Numbered from the stretch's first letter, positions 26,231 to 36,160 are shown. The stretch: DNA of 64,000 nucleotides from Pseudomonadota bacterium (GCA_023419375.1 JAEZYD010000051.1:77043-141042), one strand, 5' to 3'. Translations and numbers: made by a program. Notes: generated by a model not told the origin, from the letters alone.

Positions 26231-27910
26231 TCAGCGTTGCATGGGTTCGGGCCAGAATTCTGCGGCCATTTCGCGCAGTTTGAACTTCTGGATCTTGCCG
26301 CTGGCAGTAAGCGGGAACCCTGTTATTGTTTTGATGTACTTGGGTATCTTGTACCACGACACCTTGCCGCGGCAGAAATCGCGCACGTCTTCCGGCAGAA
26401 TTTCCACGCCGGGGCGGGGGATGATGAAGGCCGCGACCTCTTCGCCATACTTGCGGCTGGGAACAGCCACAACCTGCACGTCCAGAATACCGGGCATGCC
26501 CATAAGGAACTCTTCAACCTCGCGCGGATAGATGTTTTCGCCGCCACGGATAATCATATCCTTGATGCGGCCCGTCACGCGCAGGTAGCCGTTTTCGTCC
26601 ATAACGCCCAGATCGCCGGAATGCAACCAGCCCTCGGGGCTGATGGCCTTGGCCGTATCATCGGGCATATTGTAGTAGCCCTTCATGACATTGTAGCCAC
26701 GGCAGAGGATTTCGCCAACCTCGCCGCGCGGCAGCTCCTCGCAGGTATCGGGGTCGCCCACGCGCACTTCAATGCCGGGCATGGCGCAGCCCACGGTTTC
26801 GCAGCGCAGGGAAAGGGGATCATGAATGTCCGACTGGGTCATCACCGGCGAGCCTTCCGTAAGGCCGTAGCAGATGGTGATTTCCGTCATGTTCATGTCG
26901 TCCACCACGCGGCGCATGAGCGGTTCGGGGCAGACGGAACCGGCCATGATGCCGGTGCGCATGTGCGAAAGATCAAAACGTTTGAACAACGGATGCTCCA
27001 GCTCGGCCAGAAACATGGTGGGCACGCCGTACACTGCCGTGCAGTGTTCGCTGTCAAGCGCAGCTAGTACCTTGAGCGCGTTGAACGACTCAAGAATAAC
27101 CATGGTCGCGCCGTGGTTCACTGCGGCGGAGACGCCAAGCACGCAGCCAAAGCAGTGGAACAGCGGCACAGGCAGACAGACCCTGTCTTCCGGGCCGAAA
27201 TTCTGATGGCGGCCAATCCAGTACCCGTTCAGCCCCACGCCCACGTGGGTCAGCATGACCCCGCGCGGAAAGCCCGTGGTGCCCGAGGTGTACTGCATGT
27301 TGATGACATCCCACGGCTGGAGCTGGGCCTGACGGGCGGCGTATTCCGCCTCGTCCACCATGACGGAAAGGGAGAGTATTTCCGGCACGGAATACATGCC
27401 CCGGTGCTTTTCCGCCCCCAGAAAGCACACGCGCTTGAGATGCGGCAGACTTTTGCACACAAGCCTGTCGCGCGACTGCAAACGCAGCTCCGGCGCGATG
27501 CGGTAGAGCGTGTCCAGATAGTCGTGGTCACGCACGCTGTCGATAAGAAAAATATTCTCGCACTCGGAGTGGGTGAGCAGGTAACGCAACTCATGTTCAC
27601 GGTAATTGGTGTTTACCGTAATCAATATCGCGCCGATTTTTGCCGTGGCGAATTGCAGCGCAACCCAGTACGGCACGTTGGTGGCCCATACCGCGACCTT
27701 TTCACCCTTCTGCACGCCAAGAGCCATCAACCCCTTGGCGAAATCGTCCACCAGAGCGCCAAATTCGCTCCAGGTCTGGCGATAGTTGCGGTCAGGGTAC
27801 ACCAGTGCTTCATTATCGGGAAAGCGCGCCACAGTGTGGTCAAGCACCTGCCCCAACGTCCATTCGCGCAGTTCAAACTGCGCCTGACGCTCACGAACTT
27901 TTTCTTCCAT
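26231..27910 (-). CDS. Acyl-CoA synthetase (AMP-forming)
   Basis: A 559-aa adenylate-forming enzyme. Core motifs YTSGTTGFPRG (P loop), ICYGLTEGSP, GWLHSGDLGVMDENGYLRVTG split by the hinge, RIKDMIIRGGENIYP and the catalytic lysine in LTASGKIQK are intact. It activates a carboxylic acid as its AMP ester and then makes the CoA thioester; chain length is not clear (medium to long chain by overall form). GGGAGG precedes the ATG. The upstream cupin regulator gene ends 108 bases before its start and may control or be cotranscribed with it. Confidence 0.92.
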   Translation of the reverse strand: MEEKVRERQAQFELREWTLGQVLDHTVARFPDNEALVYPDRNYRQTWSEFGALVDDFAKGLMALGVQKGEKVAVWATNVPYWVALQFATAKIGAILITVNTNYREHELRYLLTHSECENIFLIDSVRDHDYLDTLYRIAPELRLQSRDRLVCKSLPHLKRVCFLGAEKHRGMYSVPEILSLSVMVDEAEYAARQAQLQPWDVINMQYTSGTTGFPRGVMLTHVGVGLNGYWIGRHQNFGPEDRVCLPVPLFHCFGCVLGVSAAVNHGATMVILESFNALKVLAALDSEHCTAVYGVPTMFLAELEHPLFKRFDLSHMRTGIMAGSVCPEPLMRRVVDDMNMTEITICYGLTEGSPVMTQSDIHDPLSLRCETVGCAMPGIEVRVGDPDTCEELPRGEVGEILCRGYNVMKGYYNMPDDTAKAISPEGWLHSGDLGVMDENGYLRVTGRIKDMIIRGGENIYPREVEEFLMGMPGILDVQVVAVPSRKYGEEVAAFIIPRPGVEILPEDVRDFCRGKVSWYKIPKYIKTITGFPLTASGKIQKFKLREMAAEFWPEPMQR

Positions 27911-28018
27911 GCATCCTCCCAAAGGCGTGTTGCGGCGAGTGCGCCGCCGTTACGCGGTGTGCGGCCTGGAGGGCTTTGAATCGCGCCCTGAAGCAGACCA
28001 ACAGAAAGTGAACATGCC

Positions 28019-28588
28019 CTAGGGATTGTATGTCACAGCCAGAAATTCCACAGGCTCGTCGCCCGCTGCGCCCACGTAATGCGGCACAATGGAATTGTAG
28101 TAAATTGTTTCGCCGGGCTTGAGCACGCGGGTTTCGCGGCCATAGACCACAAGCAGTTCGCCCTTGAGCACGCAGATAAATTCCTCGCCCTGATGCGAGG
28201 TGGTCTTGCGTTCACCGCTCTCGGGAAAAATGCGGATATGGAAGGGTTCCATATTACGGTCGTTCTTGCCCTTGGCCAACGCATGGTAGGTATAGCTGGG
28301 GCGGGGGACGCGCCCGGTGTGCAGCGCTTCATCGGCCTCGGCCTCGCCATTGATGCTGCTCATCACAGGGTCGCGCGAAAACTGGTCGTCCAGAAAGGTG
28401 CCAAGGCGCACGCCAAGAGCGCGGGCCACCTTTTGCAGGGGGCCGATGCAGGGATAGATGGCGTCTGACTCCAGCTTTTCAAGATAGTCTTCCGTAAGGC
28501 CCGTATTCTGGGAAAGAGTTTGCAGGTCAACTTCGCGTTCTTCGCGAAATCCACGGATGCGGGAACCAATGGTACGCACGGGGGGCAT
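28019..28588 (-). CDS. XRE-family regulator with C-terminal cupin domain
   Basis: A 189-aa DNA-binding protein: helix-turn-helix in residues 8-62 (LQTLSQNTGLTEDYLEKLE), then a cupin beta-barrel near 105-188 with HQGEEFICVLKGEL and PGETIYYNSIVPHY, where the histidines and glutamate may bind a metal. Such proteins sense a small ligand and control adjacent genes. Its neighbour suggests fatty acid or acyl-CoA control. CAGGAG is a good ribosome binding site. hypF diverges from it. Confidence 0.88.
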   Translation of the reverse strand: MPPVRTIGSRIRGFREEREVDLQTLSQNTGLTEDYLEKLESDAIYPCIGPLQKVARALGVRLGTFLDDQFSRDPVMSSINGEAEADEALHTGRVPRPSYTYHALAKGKNDRNMEPFHIRIFPESGERKTTSHQGEEFICVLKGELLVVYGRETRVLKPGETIYYNSIVPHYVGAAGDEPVEFLAVTYNP

Positions 28589-28728
28589 AGACGCTCCTGA
28601 TTGCCGGATATGCCGGGTTGGATGCCGCTCTGGCAGGATGACGTGGCGGCAAGCAACCCACTAAATACCGAAAAGCCCGTGCGCTCGCAAGCAAACATGC
28701 GCTGTTGAGCGGTCATACAGTACCCCTG

Positions 28729-28757
28729 CTGACACATTTTGCTCTTTGCGCTATGCT
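28729..28757 (+). promoter_or_regulatory. hypF promoter
   Basis: CTGACA and TATGCT are separated by 17 bases. The expected transcription start, seven to eight bases on, coincides with the hypF ATG, so the mRNA may lack a leader. Confidence 0.55.
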
Positions 28758-28764
28758 GAATAAC

Positions 28765-31281
28765 ATGAGCAAACAACCGATGGTCAGAAGGGCCTTTGTG
28801 GCCTCCGGGCAGGTGCAGGGCGTGGGTTTTCGTCCCTTTGTCTACCGCCTTGCAGCCGAGGGAGGGCTTACAGGCACTGTGGGCAATACCTCTGAAGGCG
28901 TGCGCATGGAAATGCAGGGCGCAGAGGCAGAAGTGCAGCGCTTTGGCCGCCGTCTGCGCGCCGAACTGCCGCCGCTGGCACGGCTGACCAAGGTGGACGA
29001 ACACGACCTGCCCATTGTGGAAGACGAAACAGCCTTCCGCATTGTTCCCAGCTCAGGGCAGGCAGCGCACAGCGTGCTTGTAAGCCCGGATATGGGCGTA
29101 TGCGCCGACTGCCTCGCCGACATGCGCGATCCGGCCAATCCGCGCTACCAGTACGCCTTTACCAACTGCACCAACTGCGGGCCGCGCTACACCATCACGC
29201 GCTCCATCCCTTATGACCGCGCCGTCACGTCCATGAGCTGTTTCCCGCTCTGCCCCCGGTGCAGCGCGGAATACGCCGACCCGGCTGACAGGCGCTTTCA
29301 TGCCCAGCCCGTGGCCTGCCCAACGTGCGGGCCGCGCCTGTGGTTTGTGGATGCGGCGGCTGCCAGCAGAGGAAACACCGCGCCGATCGCAGAAAATCAG
29401 CAGCAGGCCCTGGAACAGGCCGTGCAGACCCTGCTGCGCGGCGGGATTCTGGCGCTCAAAGGTCTGGGGGGCTTTCAACTGGCTTGCGACGCGCGTAATG
29501 CCCAAAGCCTGCAAGAGCTGCGACGGCGCAAAACACGCCCGCACAAGCCGCTGGCCCTCATGGTTGGCGATCTGGCAACCGCCCGCGCCCTGTGCGACCT
29601 GACGCCGGAGCACGAGGCCCTGCTGCAAAGCCCGGAAAAACCCGTTGTTCTCTGCCCCCGCCGCAGCGCGCCGCAACATGCCGCAATCACTAAGAATGAT
29701 GCCGTATATTTGCCTGACGAGGTGGCTCCCGACACCAGTAAGATTGGTATCATGCTGGCGTACACGCCCCTGCATGCCGTACTTTTCAGCCGCCTTGCAG
29801 AATGCGCGCCCTTGCCGCCCGTGCTGGTCATGACCTCGGCCAACGCCGGGGGCGAACCCATTTGCCTTGGCAACCGCGAGGCTCTGGCCCGGCTCGCCCA
29901 TCTGGCGGACGCATGGCTGCTGCACGACCGGGATATTCTGGTGCGCGTTGACGACAGCGTGGTGACGCTCCAGCCGAGCCTGCCCGGTACGGATGCGCAC
30001 GGCACGTCTGCACACGGCACTTCTGCGCCCGCAAGCCAGCTGGCAGAACCGCTGTTCTACCGCCGCGCCCGAGGCTATGTGCCGCGCCCGGTTTTTCTGC
30101 CCAAGGCGGAACAAAATGCCCCCTGCGTGTTGGGAACCGGCGCAGAGCTCAAGGCCACCATCTGTCTGACGCGCGGGGCCGAGGCCTTTGTGGGCCAGCA
30201 CATCGGTGACCTGGAGAATCCCGCCACCCTGAATTTTTATGAGGAGGTGGCCGCGCATCTGGAAAAGCTGCTGGAGGTGCACCCCGAGGCTCTGGTGTGC
30301 GATGCGCATCCCGATTTTCTTTCCACCCGCTATGCCGAGGCCCGCGCAGAGCGCGATGGCCTGCCCCTGTGGCGCTTGCAGCACCACGCCGCCCACGCAG
30401 CTGCCGTTTTGGCCGAAAACAGCCACTACGGCCCGGCGCTGGCCCTCTGCCTTGACGGCACGGGCCTGGGCGATGATGGCACAGTCTGGGGTGGAGAACT
30501 GCTGTTCATGGAGCTTGAACAGGCCCGGTGGCACAGGGTGGGCCGTCTGGCCCCCTTTGCCTTGCCGGGCGGAGACGCTGCGGTGCGCCAACCCTGGCGC
30601 ATTGCGCTGGCCCTGCGCAATCTGTGCGAGCAGGCGGAAATTCCTCTTCCGCCACTCCACACCCCCTGGCTGCCGGAACAGGCGCAGGCCGCTGCCGCTG
30701 TGGCAGAAATGCTGCGGCGCGGCATCAACTGCCCGGCCACATCCAGTTGTGGACGCCTCTTTGACGCGGTTGCCGCGCAATTGGGGCTGTGCCTTGATAC
30801 AAGTTATGAAGGTCAGGCCGCCATCCGCCTTGAAGATGCCGCCAACCGGGCGGATGAACGCATCCGAACTGCGCTTGAAGGCAAGGCGCGCGACAAGGAC
30901 ATGGCCTCACTGATCTGGCCCGTGGGCATTGCGCTGCAGCAGGATTTACTGGAAATGGACAGCGCGGGCCTGTTTGCCCACGTTGCGCAGGCGCAGGCGC
31001 AAGGTATGGACGCCACAGAAGCTGCAGCGCGCTTTCACCTCAGTCTTGCGCGGGCGCTGGCTGGCATGGCGGGCCGTGCAGCCCGCAACCTTGGCGTGAA
31101 GTGCGTGGGCCTCACCGGCGGCGTATTGCAGAATGCCACGCTGGCGCGGCTGCTGCCGCTGGCGCTGGCGGAACAGGGCCTCACAGCCCTCACCCACCAT
31201 GAACTGCCGCCCGGAGACGGCGGGCTTTCCCTCGGGCAGGCCGTGTGGGGCAGACGGATGCTGGCAAGGGCGAAATCCTGA
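28765..31281 (+). CDS. hypF: Carbamoyltransferase HypF
   Basis: HypF uses carbamoyl phosphate and ATP to build the thiocyanate-like group that becomes the CN ligand of [NiFe] hydrogenase. The 838-aa protein has an acylphosphatase domain (residues 5-95), two zinc-finger pairs (C-x2-C-x18-C-x2-C twice, residues 110-190), a YrdC-like domain (about 210-370) and a Kae1-like domain with HHAAHAA. The start at 28765 has no ribosome binding site; ATG at 28753 is possible. A short imperfect repeat with HGTSAHGTSA lies between domains. Confidence 0.95.
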   Translation: MSKQPMVRRAFVASGQVQGVGFRPFVYRLAAEGGLTGTVGNTSEGVRMEMQGAEAEVQRFGRRLRAELPPLARLTKVDEHDLPIVEDETAFRIVPSSGQAAHSVLVSPDMGVCADCLADMRDPANPRYQYAFTNCTNCGPRYTITRSIPYDRAVTSMSCFPLCPRCSAEYADPADRRFHAQPVACPTCGPRLWFVDAAAASRGNTAPIAENQQQALEQAVQTLLRGGILALKGLGGFQLACDARNAQSLQELRRRKTRPHKPLALMVGDLATARALCDLTPEHEALLQSPEKPVVLCPRRSAPQHAAITKNDAVYLPDEVAPDTSKIGIMLAYTPLHAVLFSRLAECAPLPPVLVMTSANAGGEPICLGNREALARLAHLADAWLLHDRDILVRVDDSVVTLQPSLPGTDAHGTSAHGTSAPASQLAEPLFYRRARGYVPRPVFLPKAEQNAPCVLGTGAELKATICLTRGAEAFVGQHIGDLENPATLNFYEEVAAHLEKLLEVHPEALVCDAHPDFLSTRYAEARAERDGLPLWRLQHHAAHAAAVLAENSHYGPALALCLDGTGLGDDGTVWGGELLFMELEQARWHRVGRLAPFALPGGDAAVRQPWRIALALRNLCEQAEIPLPPLHTPWLPEQAQAAAAVAEMLRRGINCPATSSCGRLFDAVAAQLGLCLDTSYEGQAAIRLEDAANRADERIRTALEGKARDKDMASLIWPVGIALQQDLLEMDSAGLFAHVAQAQAQGMDATEAAARFHLSLARALAGMAGRAARNLGVKCVGLTGGVLQNATLARLLPLALAEQGLTALTHHELPPGDGGLSLGQAVWGRRMLARAKS

Positions 31282-31334
31282 TTGCAAACAAGGCGGAAAA
31301 AACCGCAGGGCAAACCTGCTGACAAAATCCGCGC

Positions 31335-32726
31335 CTATTTGAATCCGGCTATGGCCCTGCCCTGCTTGAGAACAATGCGCCCCAGAGGCAGATCGCGCCA
31401 CCACAGGCCAGCCTCGCGGCCATTCAAACCTGTCTGACGGCTTTGCCCGCTCAACAGGGCTGTGATATCGGTCACATCGTCCAGCACCAGATTGGAGGCG
31501 GCATCCGGCGGCGACTGCATGAGCACGCGCAGGCGCGGCGCGGCATCCAGCGTTCCGCCGCAGAGCTTGCCCAGCAATGAACCCTGCCATATGCAACCGG
31601 GGGGCAAAAGAGCAGTGGCCTGAGGCGGCACAAAACGCACATGCTCGCCGTACAGCACAGCCCGCCCTGGGGGCAGCAGGTCAGGGTTGCAGGTGGCGCC
31701 CGCAAGGCTTTCCGGCGGCAACTGACTGCCCGAAGGACGTTCAACGGGCTTTCCCGCGCGGTCGTCACCACGATTACGCCCGGCACGCCGTCCATTGCGC
31801 TGGCCTGCGCTCTGCATCCCGGAGGGAGCAGAAACTGGCACTTCAAGAACAGTTTCTTGCGGCTCAGCCGCGCCGTCTTCAAATGTCAGGGCCGCCGCAT
31901 TCGCATGGCCCGGTTTGCGGAAAAGGGCCACATAAAATCCCTGAGCCTGCGAGCGTGCGCCGTCCACGCGCAAGGTGCCTTCGCCGCCGGGCAGCTCCTC
32001 CCACACAAAACCGGGGATGGGATCAAGATGCTCGCGCTCCAGCCCCAGCTCCTGCTCGGCAAAGCGCACCTGCGCCTCGTTTTCATCCACATTGGTCGTA
32101 CAGGTGGAATACACCAGCCGCCCGCCGGGGCGCAGCAGCGAGGCTGCATGACGCAGCAGACGGCGTTGCAGCCCGGTGAGGCTGTCGAGTTTGTCGCCCT
32201 GCCAGAGCTTGAGCACCTGCGGGTGTTTTTCTGCGGTTCCCCAGCCGGAACAGGGAGGATCAAGCAGGATGGCGTCCCACGAGCCGGGGCGTAAAGGCAG
32301 GGCATCGCCGCTGTAGGAGCAGGTGGCCGCCTGCAGCAGATTAAGCTGGTGCAGGTTGGCCCGCAGGGTGCCAAGGCGCGTGGGCGAAGGCTCGTTGCCG
32401 AGCACAAAACCATTGCGCCCCACAAGCTGGGCCAGAAAGCCGGTTTTGCTGCCCGGGCTTGCGCACATGTCGAGCACTGCGCTGCCAGCGGCGGGGGCCA
32501 GCGCCAGCGGCGGCAACATGGACGAACGGTCCTGTATATAAATGTAGCCGAAAAAGGCAGCCAGCGACCCGCCAAGCGGACGCGGCTCGGCCACAAGGCG
32601 GCGGCACAGGGGAGAAAAAGGTTCCGGCTCAAAATCATACCCCTGTGCGCGCAGCAGGGCCTCCACTGCGGGCACCTGCTCCGGGGCGCATACCAGACGG
32701 AAAGAACGGATAAGAGTTTTCGGCAT
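31335..32726 (-). CDS. RsmB/RsmF-like RNA 5-methylcytosine methyltransferase
   Basis: A 463-aa NOP2/Sun-family enzyme that puts methyl groups on RNA cytosine C5. Motif I is VLDMCASPGSKT; the two cysteines of the mechanism lie in DPPCSGWGT (motif IV) and YSTCTTN (motif VI). The C-terminal region after residue 290 is variable and may bind RNA; it includes a linker rich in Arg and Gly. The substrate, tRNA or rRNA, is not resolved. It is convergent to hypF. Confidence 0.88.
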   Translation of the reverse strand: MPKTLIRSFRLVCAPEQVPAVEALLRAQGYDFEPEPFSPLCRRLVAEPRPLGGSLAAFFGYIYIQDRSSMLPPLALAPAAGSAVLDMCASPGSKTGFLAQLVGRNGFVLGNEPSPTRLGTLRANLHQLNLLQAATCSYSGDALPLRPGSWDAILLDPPCSGWGTAEKHPQVLKLWQGDKLDSLTGLQRRLLRHAASLLRPGGRLVYSTCTTNVDENEAQVRFAEQELGLEREHLDPIPGFVWEELPGGEGTLRVDGARSQAQGFYVALFRKPGHANAAALTFEDGAAEPQETVLEVPVSAPSGMQSAGQRNGRRAGRNRGDDRAGKPVERPSGSQLPPESLAGATCNPDLLPPGRAVLYGEHVRFVPPQATALLPPGCIWQGSLLGKLCGGTLDAAPRLRVLMQSPPDAASNLVLDDVTDITALLSGQSRQTGLNGREAGLWWRDLPLGRIVLKQGRAIAGFK

Positions 32727-32803
32727 GGCGGCATATTATTGACAGTACGGCCTTCCCGCAAGGAATTTATCTGTTGCGGCGCGCTCTACAGGCTCCTTGC
32801 GTC

Positions 32804-32832
32804 TTGCACGGCGCTGCAAGTGTGCGTATAGT
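32804..32832 (+). promoter_or_regulatory. Promoter for the VCBS-repeat protein
   Basis: TTGCAC and TATAGT with a 17-base spacer, about 105 bases before the ATG. No operator is evident. Confidence 0.6.
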
Positions 32833-32944
32833 GCGCCAGTGCGGACGTGCCCGACTGCATTTGACTGTCGGTACCGGTTGACCGCCACAACGGCCCGTGG
32901 CCGTACTTTACCGGGTATTTGCGTGAATACTCAAGGAGAATGGA

Positions 32945-34624
32945 ATGAAATTCGCCATGCGACTGACTTTTTCGGTCTGCCTGATGCTCGTCGCCGTTGC
33001 TGCGGGCGCTGCCAGCGCCGCCGCTAAAAGCGCTGTGGTATTGCCCTTTGTGGTCAATGCCCCCCAGAGCTACGCTTACCTTTCCAAGGCTGTTCAGGCT
33101 ACCATTCAGGGACGCCTTGACCGCCCTGGCGTGCTTGAAGCCCGTGCGGGACAAAACAAGGCCGCCAGCCAGGCAGAAGCCCAGCAGGCGCTCCGCTCTT
33201 CTGGTGCAGACAATGCCATCTGGGGCTCGGTGAGCGTCATGGGCAACGACTGCACCGTTGTCATGAACAGCGTGGACAAGGCAGGCAAAACCTGGAGCAA
33301 AACCGCCCAGGCTCCTGTGAGCGAACTGACCACTTCTGTGCAAAACCTGACCTCGGCCATGAGCCAGGAAGTGTTTGGTATTTCCTCCGCAATGCGCAGC
33401 CCCGGCTCCACCGCCGCTGGTTCCCCGCGTGGCGCAACCGCCAATGGCGACATCGTCACCAACGAAACCGGTCAGCAGCAGGTGTACCTGAACCCGCAGT
33501 TCCGCTATCAGGGCGCTGGCGCTGAAGACGGCTCCCGCCTGCGCACCCAGCGTCTGGCGTACAACATGGTCGACATGGCCGTGGGCGACTTTAACGGCGA
33601 TGGCAAGAATGAAATCGCCATTCTGAGCGATCACGATCTGCGCATCTACAGCTGGCCTGCCAATGGTCAGCTCAAGCTGATTGGCGAAACCGTGGTTTCG
33701 CGTTCCAACAACAACTTCTCCATGCGCGCCATCGACATCAACCGCGACCGCAGCATGGCCCTTGTTGTGACCACCACCGAAGAATCGAGCAACCGCCCTT
33801 ACTCCTTCATTTACAGCTTCAAGGGCAACAAGTTCACCACCATTGCCGACCGCATTCCTTACTATGTGAGCGTCATGCGCGTGCCCCCCACCTACAGCCC
33901 CACTCTCGTGGGTCAGGCGTGGGATTCGCTCAAGCTCTTTGCCCCCGGCGTGCGCATCATGACCAAGCAGGACGGCAAGTTCACACTTGGCACCCGTCTT
34001 GACCTGCCCACCGGCGCCACCGTGTTCAACTGCGTGTGGCTGCCCGCCGGCAAGAGCGGCAAGGGTGAACAGCTTGTCATGCTGACCGACGATGAGCGCA
34101 TCAAGCTCTTCCAGGGCCACGGCAACTCTTTGATTCACACCACCATGGAACGTTATTCCGGCTCTGCAACGGGTATGGATCACTACAAGGGCATGCCGGG
34201 CCTTGGCGTGGACAAAGCCTACCAGTTGCCCAGCAAGTATTACGCCCCCATGCGCCTTATCGCTGCCGACATCGGCAATACCGGCGACTACACGCTGCTG
34301 GTCAACAAGCCCATCTCCACTGCGGCGCAGTTCTTTGACCGTTACCGCTTCTTCCCCCAGGGCGAAGTTCATGCCCTGTACTGGGACGGCGTGGGCCTTG
34401 GCCTCAAGTGGAAGACCCGCCGCATCCGTGGTTCGGTTGCAGAAATCGACCTGGCTGACGTGAACAACGATGGCATCCTTGATCTGGTGGTGGGCCTCAA
34501 CACCTCCCCCGATCTCGGCATCGGCAGCCGTCAGTGCATGATTACCGCCTATCCCCTGGACGTTTCGGCCACCAACCCCAACGTGCCTGCAGACTTGAGC
34601 GACTTTGAAGTAAGCCCCAACTAG
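32945..34624 (+). CDS. Secreted FG-GAP/VCBS-repeat protein
   Basis: A 559-aa exported protein with a signal peptide cut after ASA. The first 150 residues resemble a curli-assembly or FlgT-like domain (VVLPFVVNAP, then GSVSVMGN), followed by a beta-propeller-type region with calcium-like loops DFNGDGKNEI and DVNNDGILDLVVG, the marks of VCBS/FG-GAP repeats. It has AAGGAGA upstream of the ATG and a strong terminator after it. It is probably outer-membrane or periplasmic; the function is unknown. Confidence 0.85.
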   Translation: MKFAMRLTFSVCLMLVAVAAGAASAAAKSAVVLPFVVNAPQSYAYLSKAVQATIQGRLDRPGVLEARAGQNKAASQAEAQQALRSSGADNAIWGSVSVMGNDCTVVMNSVDKAGKTWSKTAQAPVSELTTSVQNLTSAMSQEVFGISSAMRSPGSTAAGSPRGATANGDIVTNETGQQQVYLNPQFRYQGAGAEDGSRLRTQRLAYNMVDMAVGDFNGDGKNEIAILSDHDLRIYSWPANGQLKLIGETVVSRSNNNFSMRAIDINRDRSMALVVTTTEESSNRPYSFIYSFKGNKFTTIADRIPYYVSVMRVPPTYSPTLVGQAWDSLKLFAPGVRIMTKQDGKFTLGTRLDLPTGATVFNCVWLPAGKSGKGEQLVMLTDDERIKLFQGHGNSLIHTTMERYSGSATGMDHYKGMPGLGVDKAYQLPSKYYAPMRLIAADIGNTGDYTLLVNKPISTAAQFFDRYRFFPQGEVHALYWDGVGLGLKWKTRRIRGSVAEIDLADVNNDGILDLVVGLNTSPDLGIGSRQCMITAYPLDVSATNPNVPADLSDFEVSPN

Positions 34625-34630
34625 CGGGGT

Positions 34631-34664
34631 AAACGGCCCTTCGCCAACGCGAGGGGCCGTTTTT
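34631..34664 (+). terminator. Rho-independent terminator
   Basis: Stem AAACGGCCCTTCG / CGAGGGGCCGTTT (one G-T pair) followed by TTTT just after the VCBS-repeat gene stop. Confidence 0.88.
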
Positions 34665-34730
34665 ATCTGCGGCCCAGAGCTGCGGATATGGAGCAACGGC
34701 CTTGCCGCGGCTCTGGCAATAGCCAATATT

Positions 34731-34764
34731 AAAGCGGTAAAACCCACACGGGTTTTACCGCTTT
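34731..34764. repeat. Perfect 15-bp inverted repeat in the purD leader
   Basis: AAAGCGGTAAAACCC and GGGTTTTACCGCTTT are separated by ACAC, 47 bases ahead of the purD ATG. There is no T run after it (ATAACC), so it is not a standard terminator; an operator or RNA hairpin is possible. Confidence 0.6.
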
Positions 34765-34811
34765 ATAACCAGTTTACTGAAACGGAAAAGTTTTTGGAGT
34801 AAGGAGACAGC

Positions 34812-36098
34812 ATGCGTATCCTTGTGATCGGCTCCGGTGGCCGCGAACACGCCCTGGTTTGGAAAATTCTGCAAAGCCCCGAAGTCAGCGCCATTTTTGT
34901 TGCGCCCGGCAACGGCGGCACCAGCAGCGAAGGGGCCGTTAACGTGCCTGTGGCTGTGGACGACCTGGACGGCTTGCTGGCCTTTGCGCGCAAGGAGCAC
35001 ATCGACCTGGTGATTCCCGGGCCCGAACTGCCCCTGACACTGGGCATTGTTGACCGCATGCGTGAAGCTGGCATTCCCAGCTTTGGGCCGGATGCCTATG
35101 GCGCGCGCCTTGAAGGCAGCAAGGCCTTTGCCAAGGAAATCATGAACCGCGCCAAGGTGCCCACCGCCCATTGCGAAGTGTTCAGCGATGCGCAGGCGGC
35201 CCGCGACCACATCAACAAGGTGGGCGCTCCCCTGGTCATCAAGGCGGACGGGCTCGCCGCGGGCAAGGGCGTCATCATCGCCCAGACCGTGCAGGAAGCC
35301 CTGGACGCCATTGACGAGATCATGACCGAACGCGCCTTTGGCGATGCTGGCAATCTTGTGGTGGTGGAAGAATGCCTTGTGGGCGAGGAAGCCTCCTTCC
35401 TCTGCGTATGCGATGGCACACGCGCGGTTCCCCTGCCCTCGGCGCAGGATCACAAGCGCGTGTTCGATAATGACGAAGGCCCCAATACCGGCGGCATGGG
35501 CGCGTACAGCCCCGCCCCGGTGCTGCCCGACAGCATGCTTGAAGAAATGGCCGACCTCACGGTGCGCCCCATCCTGCGCGAGCTTGCCAAGGACGGACAT
35601 CCCTTTGTGGGCGTGCTGTACGCGGGCCTGATGATGACCGCCGACGGCCCCAAGGTGCTGGAATACAACGTACGCTTTGGCGACCCGGAATGTCAGCCCC
35701 TGCTCATGCGCCTTGACGGCGACCTGCCAGCCATCATGCTGGACGCCGTACGCGGCAAACTGGACCCGGCAAGCCTCGGCCAGACCAGCCAGACTGCGCT
35801 TGGCGTTGTGATTACCGCCAAGGGGTATCCCGGCTCCTACGCCAAGGGTTTGTCCATCGAAGGTATCGAAGACGCGGACAGCGTACCCGGCGTAAAGGTT
35901 TTTCACAGCGGCACCGCCGTTAAGGACGGGGCGCTCGTTTCCAACGGCGGGCGTGTTTTGTGCGTCACCGCGCTGGGCGATAGCCTGGCCGCCGCGCAAA
36001 AGGCAGCCTATGCCGGTGTGGCCAAGGTGCGCATGCAGGATGGTTTCCATCGCACCGATATTGGTGAAAAAGGCATCCGCCGTCTGGCCGGAAAATAA
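34812..36098 (+). CDS. purD: Phosphoribosylamine--glycine ligase
   Basis: PurD joins phosphoribosylamine and glycine using ATP, the second step of purine synthesis. The 428-aa ATP-grasp enzyme shows VIGSGGREHALVWKI at the N terminus, the ATP-binding KADGLAAGKGV, NTGGMGAYSPAP and VRFGDPECQP. AAGGAG is upstream. purE follows after 62 bases with its own ribosome binding site, so both are probably on one mRNA. Confidence 0.97.
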   Translation: MRILVIGSGGREHALVWKILQSPEVSAIFVAPGNGGTSSEGAVNVPVAVDDLDGLLAFARKEHIDLVIPGPELPLTLGIVDRMREAGIPSFGPDAYGARLEGSKAFAKEIMNRAKVPTAHCEVFSDAQAARDHINKVGAPLVIKADGLAAGKGVIIAQTVQEALDAIDEIMTERAFGDAGNLVVVEECLVGEEASFLCVCDGTRAVPLPSAQDHKRVFDNDEGPNTGGMGAYSPAPVLPDSMLEEMADLTVRPILRELAKDGHPFVGVLYAGLMMTADGPKVLEYNVRFGDPECQPLLMRLDGDLPAIMLDAVRGKLDPASLGQTSQTALGVVITAKGYPGSYAKGLSIEGIEDADSVPGVKVFHSGTAVKDGALVSNGGRVLCVTALGDSLAAAQKAAYAGVAKVRMQDGFHRTDIGEKGIRRLAGK

Positions 36099-36160
36099 CA
36101 GCATCCTGATTTTGCAAAGATATTCCGGTGCGTCGCACCGCACCACAGGAAGGAAAGACT

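Noticed and set aside
29053..30780. 575-codon minus-strand frame opposite hypF
   Set aside because: It overlaps a fully recognisable hypF and its translation has no motif; high GC gives long antisense frames here.
32786..34747. 653-codon minus-strand frame opposite the VCBS-repeat gene
   Set aside because: The plus-strand gene has a signal peptide, promoter, ribosome binding site and terminator; the antisense frame has none.
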